Program-made: the position numbers and the translations under genes | The notes under the pieces: generated by a model | What the model was told of the DNA's origin: nothing | What the model saw: the letters and a program-made list of their open reading frames with translations, nothing else | The model's database searches: none | In this document: positions 26,623 to 35,919 of the stretch, in pieces | Position numbering within the stretch: position 1 is the first letter of the stretch | Layout of the letters: each line of letters opens with the position of its first letter | Assembly (NCBI RefSeq): GCF_001528665.1 | Contig: NZ_BBYJ01000036.1 | Span: 13,162-77,161, forward strand | Source: Microtetraspora malaysiensis | GTDB taxonomy: Bacteria > Actinomycetota > Actinomycetes > Streptosporangiales > Streptosporangiaceae | Direction: 5' to 3' | DNA: 64,000 nt

Positions 26623-28053
26623 TTAGACCTCCATGGTGCCCGCTGCGCGAGGGTGCTCAAAACGTCCGGAGGAGACGGCCGCGGCGCCGGCCATGAGGGC
26701 GAGCAGGCCGAAGCACACCACATAGCTGGCCACCGACCGGTGGGCGGCGGTGGAGATCGCGCCGGTCACGGCGACGGCGACGACCGAGTAGACCGACTCG
26801 CCGATGGAGAGCGAGGCGCTGTTGGCCCCCTTCTCGGCGGGCGGCGACAACTTCAGAATCAGCACGGACAAGGTCGGATAGGTCAGGCCCATGCCGAGCC
26901 CGCCCACGCACCATCCGAGGAACCCGACGAGCACCGGCACCGACGGGAACACCATCAGCCCCGCCAGCAGGATCGCCGTCGCGATCAGGGAGGTGCCCGT
27001 ACGCAGGATCAGCCGGCGGTCGCGCGGCTTGCGCCCCTGGATCCACGAGCCGGTGGACCAGAAAAGTGCGCCGCCGGTGAGCGCGAGGCCGGCCTCCGTC
27101 GGGCTCAGACCCCGACCGGTGGTGAGCACGAGCGGCACGAACACCTCGGCCGCGAAGAACGCGCCCGCCGCGAGGCCCCGGAGGGCGACCACGGCGGGGA
27201 CGCCGCGCGCCACCCGCAGCGTCCCCTTGGGCAGCAGCCGGGGCAGGGCGACCGCGAGGACGGCGAGCCCGGTGATCAGGAGCGGCACCGCCCCGGAGCC
27301 GCTGCCGTACTGCATGAGCGTGGCTCCGGTGGCCACGACGACGCCCCAGACCAGCTTGATCGCGAACTTCCGGGTCCCCGTTGCGGCGGCCGCGGGGGCG
27401 TCACCGGTCGCGGCCCCGGAATCGTCGCCGAGGTCAAGGCCGGCGGCGGCCGGCGCGGTCCGCGTACGGCGGTAATCGGCCAGCCCGCGCCACAGGAAGA
27501 CGGCCGCGGGGGCGGCGATCATCGGCACCCCCAGGAAGACCCAGCGCCAGCCCACGTGCTGCACGACCACGCCGGTGATGGCCGGGCCCACCAGCGACGG
27601 CACCACCCAGGCGGCCGACAGCAGGGAGAACACCTTGGGATGCATCTCGGCGGGATAGACCCGGTCGATCAGCACATACAGCGCGACGGAGAACAGGCCG
27701 CCGCCGAGCCCCTGGAGGAACCGCCCGGCGACGAAGACCTCCATGTTCTGGGCGGTCCCGGCGAGCAGCAGGCCGCCGCCGAAACCGGCCAGGCCGGTCC
27801 ACAGCGGCACCAGCGGGCCGCGCGCGTCACTCCACCTTCCGCCGACCAGGGTCGCCATCACACTGGCGACCAGGCTCGCATTGAAGGCCAGGCCGTACAG
27901 CGCCATGCCGTCGAGGCGTTGGGCGACGACGGGCATCGCGGTGGCGACCGCGAGGTACTCGAACGCGATCAGCATGATGATCGCGACCATGCCGACACCG
28001 AGAGCCCGATAGCGCTGCGAGAAGACCGGCGGTGCCGTCATTACCGAATTCAC
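26623..28053 (-). CDS. MFS transporter (probable drug/metabolite exporter)
   Basis: A 476-residue polytopic membrane protein with 12-14 hydrophobic segments and a central charged loop at about 205-240. The signature after TM2 is GGRWSDARGP, and FLQGLGGGLFSVALYVLIDR corresponds to motif C-like helices of drug:H+ antiporters. GTG at 28053 has no ribosome site but lies 7 nt after the -10-like TAATGT (28066-28061), so it is probably leaderless; ATG at 28041 is the alternative. It is upstream of the MenC-like gene in the same operon. Confidence 0.83.
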   Translation of the reverse strand: MNSVMTAPPVFSQRYRALGVGMVAIIMLIAFEYLAVATAMPVVAQRLDGMALYGLAFNASLVASVMATLVGGRWSDARGPLVPLWTGLAGFGGGLLLAGTAQNMEVFVAGRFLQGLGGGLFSVALYVLIDRVYPAEMHPKVFSLLSAAWVVPSLVGPAITGVVVQHVGWRWVFLGVPMIAAPAAVFLWRGLADYRRTRTAPAAAGLDLGDDSGAATGDAPAAAATGTRKFAIKLVWGVVVATGATLMQYGSGSGAVPLLITGLAVLAVALPRLLPKGTLRVARGVPAVVALRGLAAGAFFAAEVFVPLVLTTGRGLSPTEAGLALTGGALFWSTGSWIQGRKPRDRRLILRTGTSLIATAILLAGLMVFPSVPVLVGFLGWCVGGLGMGLTYPTLSVLILKLSPPAEKGANSASLSIGESVYSVVAVAVTGAISTAAHRSVASYVVCFGLLALMAGAAAVSSGRFEHPRAAGTMEV

Positions 28054-28114
28054 GCGACGGACATTACAGATGGCCGCATCCTGTCCGAAATCGGCCATTG
28101 GACCTAGGCCATGG

Positions 28115-28158
28115 CTGACAAATCAAACCCTCGCTGCGCTACAAGCAGCATTTGTCAG
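28115..28158 (-). terminator. Bipartite hairpin downstream of the VWA operon
   Basis: CTGACAAAT (28115-28123) pairs with ATTTGTCAG (28150-28158). Inside it GCTGC (28133-28137) pairs with GCAGC (28145-28149), leaving a 9-nt bulge on one side. It follows the stop of the VWA gene by 8 nt, so termination or 3' protection is likely. The outer stem is unusually AT-rich for this genome. Confidence 0.5.
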
Positions 28159-28165
28159 ACACTCC

Positions 28166-29335
28166 TCAGGCCTTCTTGCGTTCGACGGAGATGTTGCGTT
28201 CGACCCACTGCGTGATGTCCCGGCGCTCGATGGCGGCGGCCATCATGCCGGGGAACGCGTCCGGCGTGCAGGCGAACGCGGGCACCCCGAGCGCCGCGAG
28301 CGCCGCCGCGTTCTCGCGGTCGTAGGACGGCGCGCCCTCGTCCGACAAGGCCAGCAGCACGATCACCTGGACGCCGGCCGCCGTCATCGCGGCGACCCGG
28401 CGCAGCATCTCCTCGCGGACGCCGCCCTCGTAGAGGTCGCTGATCAGGATGAAGATCGAGTCCGTCGGCCGGGTGATCAGGCCCTGGCCGTAGGCGATCG
28501 CCCGGTTGATGTCGGTGCCGCCGCCGAGCTGGGTGCCGAACAGCAGCTCAACCGGGTCATGGAGCTGGTCGGTCAGGTCCACCACGGCGGTGTCGAACAC
28601 GACGAGGCTGGTTCGCAGCGACCGCATCGACGCGAGGACCGCGCCGAACACGCTGGAGTAGACGACCGACGCGGCCATCGACCCGCTCTGGTCGATGCAC
28701 AGGACCACCTCGCGCTGGACGGCCTGCTGCCGGCGGGCGTACCCGACCAGCCGGGACGGCACGACCGTGTTCCGCTCGGACAGGTAGTTCTTCAGGTTCG
28801 CCCGGATGGTGCGGTCCCAGTCGATGTCGGCCACCCGCCGCGGCCGGTGCGTGCGCGCCGACCGGTCGAGCGCCCCGGTGACGGCCGCCCTGGTCCGCTG
28901 CGCGAGCTTGGCCTCCAGCTCCGCGACGACCTTGCGCACCACCGCGCGGGCCGACTCGCGCGCCTTCTCCGGCATGACCCGGTTCAGCGAGAGCAGCGTG
29001 CCGACCAGGTGGACGTCGGGCTCGACCGCCTCGAGCATCTCGGGCTCCAGCAGGAGGCGGCTGAGGTTGAGCCGTTCGATGGCGTCCTTCTGCATCACCT
29101 GCACGACCGTCGAGGGGAAGTAGGCGCGGATGTCGCCCAGCCAGCGGGCCACCCGGGGCGCGGACGCCCCGAGCCCCGCACCGCGTTCGCGCCCGGTCGT
29201 CCCCGCTTCGGCGTCGTACAGCGCGGCCAGCGCCGTGTCCATGCCCGCGTCGGCGCCGCCGAGCGCGCAGCCCGTGCCGTCCGCGTCGCCGCCGCCGAGG
29301 ACCAGCCGCCAGCGGCGCATCCGCTCCTCCATCAC
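28166..29335 (-). CDS. VWA-domain protein (CoxE-like), last gene of MoxR operon
   Basis: A 389-residue protein. A helical N-terminal half is followed by a von Willebrand A domain from about residue 205, with MIDAS motif DQSGSMA, Thr in GGGTDIN and Asp in ISDLYEG. Such proteins pair with MoxR AAA ATPases to remodel or assemble target complexes. The GTG at 29335 overlaps the previous stop in a GTGA arrangement; an ATG at 29320 with GGAGG upstream is an alternative start. The gene ends a five-gene operon. Confidence 0.87.
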   Translation of the reverse strand: MMEERMRRWRLVLGGGDADGTGCALGGADAGMDTALAALYDAEAGTTGRERGAGLGASAPRVARWLGDIRAYFPSTVVQVMQKDAIERLNLSRLLLEPEMLEAVEPDVHLVGTLLSLNRVMPEKARESARAVVRKVVAELEAKLAQRTRAAVTGALDRSARTHRPRRVADIDWDRTIRANLKNYLSERNTVVPSRLVGYARRQQAVQREVVLCIDQSGSMAASVVYSSVFGAVLASMRSLRTSLVVFDTAVVDLTDQLHDPVELLFGTQLGGGTDINRAIAYGQGLITRPTDSIFILISDLYEGGVREEMLRRVAAMTAAGVQVIVLLALSDEGAPSYDRENAAALAALGVPAFACTPDAFPGMMAAAIERRDITQWVERNISVERKKA

Positions 29336-31659
29336 GCCCTCCCCAGGATTTCCAGCACAGTGCGGACGGCCGGCGCCGCCCGCTCGTCGTCGTGATCCGC
29401 CCCGGCGCCCGCTCCCCCGCCGTCGCGGACGGCGGACGCGCCGGACCTGACCCGCTCGCCGATCGCGCGGCGCTCGGGCGCGTCGAAGGCGCCGAACGTG
29501 CGCCGCAGCAGCGGGAGCACGTCCACGAACGCCTCCGGGGACAGCCCGGCCAGCCAGCCGTCCACCGCGGCGAGCAGCCGGGGGTCGTGGACGAGCAGCA
29601 GGCCGCCTCCGGACAGGAAGCCCTCCACCCAGGCGGCGGCCCGCGCGGGCGGGTGGCCGAGGGACATCGCCCTGGACATCCGTACCTGGACGTCGTCCGC
29701 CATCCGCGCGTCGAACAGGATGCGCACCAGGCGGCCCTCGATCACGCCGGGCAGGTCGCTCCGGTCCGCCACGCCGCGCAGGGTCGCGAGCCAGCGGTCG
29801 CGCGGCGCCTGCCCGGCCTCCGGGCGGCTCTCCTCCCCCGGTCCGGCGCCCCGGTCATCCTTTCCCGGCCCGCCGAAGCCGTCCGACCCGTGGTCAGCTC
29901 GTCCCGGTATGTCGTCCAGCAGGGCCACGGCGGCGTGGACGGCGTCGATCTGGGAGACGAGCTGCCGGGCCGGTTCGTCATCCAGCCCGGTGACCGCGCT
30001 CGGCAGCCCGGCGCAGACGCGGGTCAGCAGCGAGTCCACGATCGCGGCCAGCCCGGTGGAGGGCGTGCCGCGGACGTCGCCGTACCGCTGGGCCCGGACC
30101 AGCGCGGGAAGCGCCGCCATCAGGTGCCCGACGTCGCTGTCCAGCGCCGCCCGGTCCCCGATCGCCCGCAGCACGTGCGGCAGTGCCTCCGGCAGGTCGG
30201 CGAGCAGGCACCGCTCGACCAGGGCGGTCAGGTCGGCGAGCGGCGCCTCCGGGTACGCGGCCAGCTCGCGCACCCGGGCGGTGGCCGCCGCCTCGACGGT
30301 GATCCCCCAGACCGCCGCCTCGATCAGGGCGACGTCGAACTCGGGCCGCCATTCCAGCGTCCACGACTCCTTGAACGTGCCCTTGCCCCTGCTGTCGCGG
30401 GGTTCGCCCCACGGGATCCCGATCAGCCGCAGCCGGTGCAGCAGCCGGCTGCGGTCGAGGTCGAGCGCCTTGCGGAGGTCGAGGTCGTGGTCCCGGCCGA
30501 GCGCCTCCGGCTTGAGCCTTACGCGCCGCTGCTCCTCCCGCAGGTGCCGCTGCAACGGCACCATCGGGGTCGAGTCGGGCACCCGGCCGAGCCGCTCTCC
30601 GAGCACCATGCGGCGCCGCACCAGCTCCGCGGGCAGCTCGTCCCCCTCGCACAGGACCGCCCTGACCGCCTCGCTCACCTCGTTCAGACCGGCGAGCGGC
30701 CGGTCCCGCAGCGTGGCCAGGCCGTGCGCGAGCCGTACGGCCTCGATGACGTGCGCGGACGATACGGGCAGGTCCTCCTCGCGGAGCACCTGGGCCGCCC
30801 GCGCCAACCACCGCTCGATCGGCCGGTCCGGCGCGGTGAACAGGTGGTGGTACCACCCCGGGGAGGTGACGCCCGCGCCATATCCGCTCCAGGCGGCGAG
30901 CCGGCCATGCGTCCACGGCACCCAGGTCGTCTCGACCCGGGCCTTGGGCATGCCCCTGAGCAGCCGGTCGTCGTCCGACGCCCGCGAGGGCGCCGCCAGC
31001 GCGGGAACGTGCCAGGCCCCGCACACGACCGCGATCTCGCGGAAGCCGTCCTTGACCGCCTGCCGGAGCGACCGGCGCATGTACGCCTCGCGGCGGGCCT
31101 CGCGCGGATCGGGCGTGTACCCCTCGCGTACCGCGGCCATGGCCTCGGCGATCGCCTCGAAGACCGTCTCGGGCCCGGCCTCGCCGCCATGCCCCATCGG
31201 GTGGTCCGCCGGATGGTCGAGCCGGTGCTCGACGGCGTCCTCCCACCACCGCTCCGGATCGTCGTACCCCGCCGCCTCGGCCAGCGCCCCGATCGGATCG
31301 ACACGGACGGCCCGCTCCTCCTCGGGGGTCTCTTCCTCGCTCGCGGCGAGGGAATGCGCCGCGGGCAGGTCGCAGAACCGCACCTCCACACCGGCCTCGA
31401 CGGCGTAGCGGATCGCCTGCCACTCCGGTGAGAACACGGCGAACGGCCAGAACGCCGCCTTCGCCCGATCGCCCGGCACGTACGCGAGCAGCGCGACGGG
31501 CGGCTCCATGCCGGGGTCGGCGGCGAGCGGCACCAGCGCGTCCGCCTCCGGCGGTCCCTCGATGAGCACGATGTCCGGCTTCAACCGCTCCAGAGCGGAG
31601 CGCACGGCGCGGGCGGAGCCCGGACCGTGGTGCCGGACGCCCAGAATCGTGGTCGTCAC
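29332..31659 (-). CDS. DUF5682-family large protein
   Basis: A 775-residue protein starting TTILGVRHHGPGSARAVRSAL, the characteristic beginning of this family, with IEGPPEADALVPL next. The N-terminal domain (about 1-240) resembles TraB/ChaN-like folds, with conserved His and Glu; the rest is helical. No known activity. It always tends to occur with MoxR, VWA, SWIM and DUF5691 genes, as here. The GTG at 31659 lies 27 nt after the MoxR stop, and its stop overlaps the VWA start by 4 nt. Family assignment is from memory of conserved neighbourhoods. Confidence 0.8.
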   Translation of the reverse strand: MTTTILGVRHHGPGSARAVRSALERLKPDIVLIEGPPEADALVPLAADPGMEPPVALLAYVPGDRAKAAFWPFAVFSPEWQAIRYAVEAGVEVRFCDLPAAHSLAASEEETPEEERAVRVDPIGALAEAAGYDDPERWWEDAVEHRLDHPADHPMGHGGEAGPETVFEAIAEAMAAVREGYTPDPREARREAYMRRSLRQAVKDGFREIAVVCGAWHVPALAAPSRASDDDRLLRGMPKARVETTWVPWTHGRLAAWSGYGAGVTSPGWYHHLFTAPDRPIERWLARAAQVLREEDLPVSSAHVIEAVRLAHGLATLRDRPLAGLNEVSEAVRAVLCEGDELPAELVRRRMVLGERLGRVPDSTPMVPLQRHLREEQRRVRLKPEALGRDHDLDLRKALDLDRSRLLHRLRLIGIPWGEPRDSRGKGTFKESWTLEWRPEFDVALIEAAVWGITVEAAATARVRELAAYPEAPLADLTALVERCLLADLPEALPHVLRAIGDRAALDSDVGHLMAALPALVRAQRYGDVRGTPSTGLAAIVDSLLTRVCAGLPSAVTGLDDEPARQLVSQIDAVHAAVALLDDIPGRADHGSDGFGGPGKDDRGAGPGEESRPEAGQAPRDRWLATLRGVADRSDLPGVIEGRLVRILFDARMADDVQVRMSRAMSLGHPPARAAAWVEGFLSGGGLLLVHDPRLLAAVDGWLAGLSPEAFVDVLPLLRRTFGAFDAPERRAIGERVRSGASAVRDGGGAGAGADHDDERAAPAVRTVLEILGRA

Positions 31660-31671
31660 CCCATCACCCGC

Positions 31672-31698
31672 TCAGCCCGCATCCCGTCAGCCCGCATC
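31672..31698. repeat. 12-bp direct repeat duplicating a stop-codon region
   Basis: TCAGCCCGCATC occurs at 31672-31683 and 31687-31698. On the minus strand this duplicates the last codons of the MoxR gene (Asp-Ala-Gly-stop) in tandem with a 15-bp period, as if the 3' end had been copied by slippage. Confidence 0.75.
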
Positions 31699-32763
31699 GC
31701 GGCAGGCCCGGTAGAAGTCACGCCAGTCCTCGCGCTCGCGGACGACGGCCTCCAGGTATTCCCGCCAGACCACCCGGTCGGACACCGGGTCCTGGACGAC
31801 CGCGCCGACGATCCCGGCCGCCACGTCGGAGGGGCGCAACACGCCGTCGCCGAAGTGCGCGGCGAGGGCGAGGCCGCTCGTCAAGACCGAGATCGCCTCG
31901 GCCGTGCTGAGCGTGCCGCTCGGCGACTTGACCTTGGTGCGGCCGTCGGCGGTCACGCCCGAGCGCAGCTCGCGGAACACCGTGACGACCCGGCGGATCT
32001 CCTCCAGCCCGGCCGGGGTCTCGGGCAGCTCCAGGGAGCGGCCGAGCTGCGCGACGCGGCGGGACACGATGTCCACCTCCTCCTCGGCGCTCGCGGGCAC
32101 CGGCAGCACGACGGTGTTGAACCGCCTGCGCAGGGCGCTGGACAGCTCGTTCACCCCGCGGTCCCGGTCGTTGGCGGTCGCGATCACGTTGAACCCCTTG
32201 GCCGCCTGCACCTCCTCGTTCAGCTCGGGGATCGGGAGCGTCTTCTCCGAGAGGACGGTGATCAGCGCGTCCTGGACGTCGGACGGCATACGGGTCAGCT
32301 CCTCCACCCGGGCCAGCTGTCCCTCGGACATCGCCCGCATGACGGGGCTCGGGGTCAGCGCCTCCCGGGACGGGCCCTCGGCCAGCAGCCGGGCGTAGTT
32401 CCACCCGTAGCGGACGGCCTCCTCCGCGGTGCCCGCCGTACCCTGCACGAGCAGGGTCGAGTCGCCGCAGACGGCGGCGGCCAGATGCTCGGAGAGCCAG
32501 GTCTTGGCCGTCCCCGGCACGCCGAGCAGCAGCAGCGCCCGGTCCGTGGCCAGGGTGGCGACCGCGACCTCGACGATCCTTCTCGGGCCGATGTACTTCG
32601 GCGTGATGACGCCTCCGGGGTGGTCGGGGTCGCCGAGCAGGTAGGTCGTCACCGCCCAGGGCGAGAGCCGCCAGCCGGGCGGCCGCGGCCGATCGTCGTG
32701 CTTGGCCAGGATCGCCAGCTCGTCGGCGTACTGGTCTTCCGCGTGCGGGCGCAGAACCGTCAC
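31687..32763 (-). CDS. MoxR-family AAA+ ATPase
   Basis: A 358-residue AAA ATPase. Walker A is GVPGTAKT, with LARVEELTRMP in the region that usually holds Walker B in MoxR (the equivalent acidic pair is EE), a sensor-1 Asn in FNVIATAND and the Arg finger in ALRRRFN. MoxR ATPases drive maturation of metalloenzymes or membrane complexes with VWA partners. GTG at 32763 follows GAGGAGG and overlaps the previous stop (GTGA). Third gene of the operon that starts at 35746. Confidence 0.9.
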   Translation of the reverse strand: MTVLRPHAEDQYADELAILAKHDDRPRPPGWRLSPWAVTTYLLGDPDHPGGVITPKYIGPRRIVEVAVATLATDRALLLLGVPGTAKTWLSEHLAAAVCGDSTLLVQGTAGTAEEAVRYGWNYARLLAEGPSREALTPSPVMRAMSEGQLARVEELTRMPSDVQDALITVLSEKTLPIPELNEEVQAAKGFNVIATANDRDRGVNELSSALRRRFNTVVLPVPASAEEEVDIVSRRVAQLGRSLELPETPAGLEEIRRVVTVFRELRSGVTADGRTKVKSPSGTLSTAEAISVLTSGLALAAHFGDGVLRPSDVAAGIVGAVVQDPVSDRVVWREYLEAVVREREDWRDFYRACRDAG

Positions 32764-34367
32764 TTGTCCTCCTCGCCTAGCGGCCCGCCGGTTTCGCCGG
32801 CGGCGCCGTGTCCGTCGTCTGTCCGTCTCTTCTCAGGGGCACCGCCCGGCCCCTCGGCGCGGGTGCCGTCCAGCGGCCCGGGGGTGTCGTCCAGCAGCTC
32901 TCGCGCCAGCTCGTGGCGGAATCGGAGCGTCGTGGTCACCTCGTGGACCTCGGGGAGCTCCGCCAGCCGCGCCACCTGGCCGTGTGCCGCCGCGTCGAAC
33001 CGCTCGCCGGCCAGCCGCGCCAGCTCGCCCGCGTTCCACGGCTGGGCCGTCGCCACACCGGCGATCTTGTCCAGTACGGCCTTGGCCAACGGCGTGCCCC
33101 ACGGTCTGGGGATGCCGCCGAGCATCATGATCATCTGGCCGTCCACCGGGTGCTGCCGGACGAACTCCGCCGCGATCCGGGACTGCTCCTCCGGGGGCAG
33201 GATCGCGAGCAGGTCGGTCAGCGGCTCGACATCCACCAGCGCCCGCGCCCATACGGCGTCGCCCTGGAGGATCGCCGCGCGGGTCCAGCCCATGCGGACC
33301 TCCCTGGCCCAGTCGCCGACCTCCATGGCCGTGATCCCGGCCGGGGAGAGCCCGAGGTGCTCCGGCCAGAAGGAGAGCGGTGTGTGGGCGATGACCTGCT
33401 GCAACCACCAGCCGCGCTGCCCACTCCCGGCGGGTGGCCGGGCCCGCACGCCGTCGCGCTCCATCCGGCTGTCGCACGCCCTCGGCGGCGTGGCCCGGAG
33501 CCGGTCGCCGTCGCGGGTGAGCAGCCGCCCCGCACGCTCGGCCATCCGCGTCCCGAGCCGCGACTCCGGCAGGCGGGTGAGCAGGTCGGCGGCGGCCTGC
33601 CGCACCTCGCGGCGGCGGTCGTCGAGCGCCGCCTCAAGGAACGGCTCGTCGCCCATGGCCAGCCCGTCGGCGAGGATCCGCGTGAAGGCCGCCCGGTCTT
33701 CGGGCGTCTCCTTGTCCCACCCCGCCGCCAGCAGCTCCCGAGCCGCCTCGGGATCGCGGGCGCGGAGCGCGGCCAGGTGGGCCCTGCGGTCCCCGCTGGT
33801 GCCGAACTCCCACACCTCGGCGGACCCGGCCCCGCCGGTCGGCTCGTCCCGCAGGTAGGACCAGGCCGGGTTGAGCCCGGCGAGCCACCGGCCGCGTGCT
33901 CCGGCCAGCACCCCCAGGTGAGACCGGATCGACTGGTCCCTCGCTCCCAGGTCGAGCAACCTCGGGATGAGCCGCGCCGGGAGGCGGGCGCCCCGCTCCG
34001 CGGCGATCTCCAGCCACTCCGGCAGCAGGCGCCCCTGCTCCCCGGCGAGGATCCGCTCCAGCCGGGCGGCCGCGGCACGACCGACCAGCGGCCGGGTCTC
34101 CGGCGGAGCGGGAGGCAGCGGCCGGCCCCTATGCGGCCGCTGCCCCGCCCGTGCCCGGATCACCTGTACGGCCGCCTGCTCCAGCAGCTCGACCGGAGGC
34201 GCGACCGGCGCGCCGCCCACCGTGTCCACCGTGTCCGCCGTGTCCGCCGTGTCCGCCCTGCTTGGCGGCCGGCCGCCCGGCACGGGTCGACGGTCCGTGC
34301 CGACGAGCGCGGCCGACACGAGGTCCTCCCACGCCGCCGTCCACCTCAGGTCGGGAGTCGCGATCAC
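32760..34367 (-). CDS. DUF5691-family protein
   Basis: A 535-residue, mostly alpha-helical, Arg/Leu/Ala-rich protein beginning (M)IATPDLRWTAAWEDLVSAALVG after the GTG at 34367. The repetitive helices (about 130-450) look like a HEAT-type solenoid suited to protein binding. An ADTADTADTVDTV stretch near residue 40 comes from a short DNA repeat. No catalytic motif. GTG overlaps the SWIM gene stop by 4 nt and its own stop overlaps the MoxR start by 4 nt. The family name is inferred from the conserved neighbourhood and size. Confidence 0.7.
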   Translation of the reverse strand: MIATPDLRWTAAWEDLVSAALVGTDRRPVPGGRPPSRADTADTADTVDTVGGAPVAPPVELLEQAAVQVIRARAGQRPHRGRPLPPAPPETRPLVGRAAAARLERILAGEQGRLLPEWLEIAAERGARLPARLIPRLLDLGARDQSIRSHLGVLAGARGRWLAGLNPAWSYLRDEPTGGAGSAEVWEFGTSGDRRAHLAALRARDPEAARELLAAGWDKETPEDRAAFTRILADGLAMGDEPFLEAALDDRRREVRQAAADLLTRLPESRLGTRMAERAGRLLTRDGDRLRATPPRACDSRMERDGVRARPPAGSGQRGWWLQQVIAHTPLSFWPEHLGLSPAGITAMEVGDWAREVRMGWTRAAILQGDAVWARALVDVEPLTDLLAILPPEEQSRIAAEFVRQHPVDGQMIMMLGGIPRPWGTPLAKAVLDKIAGVATAQPWNAGELARLAGERFDAAAHGQVARLAELPEVHEVTTTLRFRHELARELLDDTPGPLDGTRAEGPGGAPEKRRTDDGHGAAGETGGPLGEEDK

Positions 34368-35746
34368 AGCAACACCACCTGGCCTTCCTCGTCCCACGTC
34401 GTCAGCGGCCACAGCCCGCGCGGCGTCCATTCGCAGGCGACCGTGACCGGATGGCCACCCGACACCGCGAGCAGCCGCCACGGCGTACCGGCCGCCGGGT
34501 CGAGCCGCATCCCGCTCACCTCGGCGCCACCCTCGTCATCGGAGCCGGGGTCCCGGAGTCCGGGGTCGGCGAGGAACCAGCCGCCGTCGTTCGCCGGCAC
34601 CACTCCCGAAAGGACGACGGGCCACGAATCGATCCAGGGGTCCTCGGCCAGCACGCCCGCCAGCAGGCCGGGCGTCTCGGCGGCGCTCGGGCCGGGCGGC
34701 GGTCCGGCATGGACCGCGCCGTGCCTCCGAACCGCCAGTGCCCGCAGCGGCGCGGCGCCCGGATAGAACGCCAGCTCCGCGTCGACCGTCGTCCCGTTGA
34801 CCAAGGACGCGTCGAGCGCCTGCCCCACCGGGGCGAACGACAGCACGAGCGCGGCCCGCCCGGTCTCCCTGCCCCGCAGCCAGACGCGGCGGGCGACCAG
34901 CCGGTCCTGCTCCTCGTCCCGGCTGCCGATCACGTCCCACCGGTCCCGTACGGCGGGCGACGCGAGCACGTCCTCGCGCGCCACCGGGAACCCGATCCTG
35001 GACCGGACCGTCTCTCCGAGCGCGTGCGGCAACCCGGCCGCGCGGCGGTACGCCACGGCGAGCAGGTGGACCAGCGCGTACTCCCCGAGGAGGCGGCCGG
35101 GCCAGTCCTCGTCACCCAGCACGACGGACAGCCGGGTGAACGTCCCCGCCATTCCGGGGACCTGCGCGTCGACCATGCGCTTGGCGAGGGCGTCCCACTC
35201 GGCCGGGCCGGTGCGCCGGGCGTCGGCGAGCCCCTGCGCGACCTGGTCGGCCAGCCACCGCTCAAGTTCGGACAGGCCCGCGGTGACCCGCTGCTCCCGT
35301 TGCGCCGCGCGCCGGTCCGGCGCGCCCGCGGGCTGCGGCGGGGCGCCGTCCGGGGTGGCCGGTTGCGCCGCCTTCTCCTGGGCCGCGACGAGCCGCGACG
35401 CCTGCTTCTCGGCGCGGTCCCTGCGCTGGTCCATCCACTCGGCGGCCCAGTCGGCGGGCTTGTCCGCGGCCGGCACCCCGTCGGCCGACCAGAGCAGGAG
35501 CAGTCCCAGCGCGTGCTTGCACGGGAACTTGCGGCTCGGGCAACTGCACCGGTACGCGGGCTCGGACAGGTCCACGCACGCGCGGTACGGCTTGGACCCG
35601 CTGCCCTTGCACTCGCCCCAGAGCACCTCGGAGGTCACCCCGTGGGCGGACCACTTCGCGGGCGAGCTCACGCCCGTGGCGGTCTTCTGCGACGCCGCGT
35701 CCGGTGCCAGTGCGAGCACCTGATCGCGGCTCCACCGTTCGATCAC
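34364..35746 (-). CDS. SWIM zinc-finger protein, first gene of MoxR-VWA operon
   Basis: A 460-residue protein. Near the N-terminus, after LWGECKGSGSKPYRACVDL, lies the SWIM finger CSCPSRKFPCKHALGLLLL (Cys-x-Cys...Cys-x-His). SWIM domains bind DNA or protein. A coiled-coil, Ala-rich section (about 150-200) and a long C-terminal domain follow. GTG at 35746 has no ribosome site but follows TACTGT by 7 nt, so the operon mRNA is probably leaderless. The start at 35755 would overlap that box. Confidence 0.85.
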   Translation of the reverse strand: MIERWSRDQVLALAPDAASQKTATGVSSPAKWSAHGVTSEVLWGECKGSGSKPYRACVDLSEPAYRCSCPSRKFPCKHALGLLLLWSADGVPAADKPADWAAEWMDQRRDRAEKQASRLVAAQEKAAQPATPDGAPPQPAGAPDRRAAQREQRVTAGLSELERWLADQVAQGLADARRTGPAEWDALAKRMVDAQVPGMAGTFTRLSVVLGDEDWPGRLLGEYALVHLLAVAYRRAAGLPHALGETVRSRIGFPVAREDVLASPAVRDRWDVIGSRDEEQDRLVARRVWLRGRETGRAALVLSFAPVGQALDASLVNGTTVDAELAFYPGAAPLRALAVRRHGAVHAGPPPGPSAAETPGLLAGVLAEDPWIDSWPVVLSGVVPANDGGWFLADPGLRDPGSDDEGGAEVSGMRLDPAAGTPWRLLAVSGGHPVTVACEWTPRGLWPLTTWDEEGQVVLL

Positions 35747-35759
35747 GCGCCGCACAGTA
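35747..35759 (-). promoter_or_regulatory. Probable -10 for the five-gene MoxR-VWA operon
   Basis: On the minus strand TACTGT (35759-35754) fits TANNNT and lies 7 nt before the GTG at 35746. No clear -35 is visible. Confidence 0.45.
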
Positions 35760-35919
35760 GCCAGCGCCCCCGACAAAACCGGGTCCCCGCGTCCCGCCCG
35801 CCCGTCACCGCAGGTCAGCGCGGCGATCCGGGACCGGCGGGGTCCCACGGTCGCGCACCGGGGCATACGGAGAGTTCTGGCACGACGGCGGTTTCCGTCC
35901 CGCGTGTCATACTCGCGCC

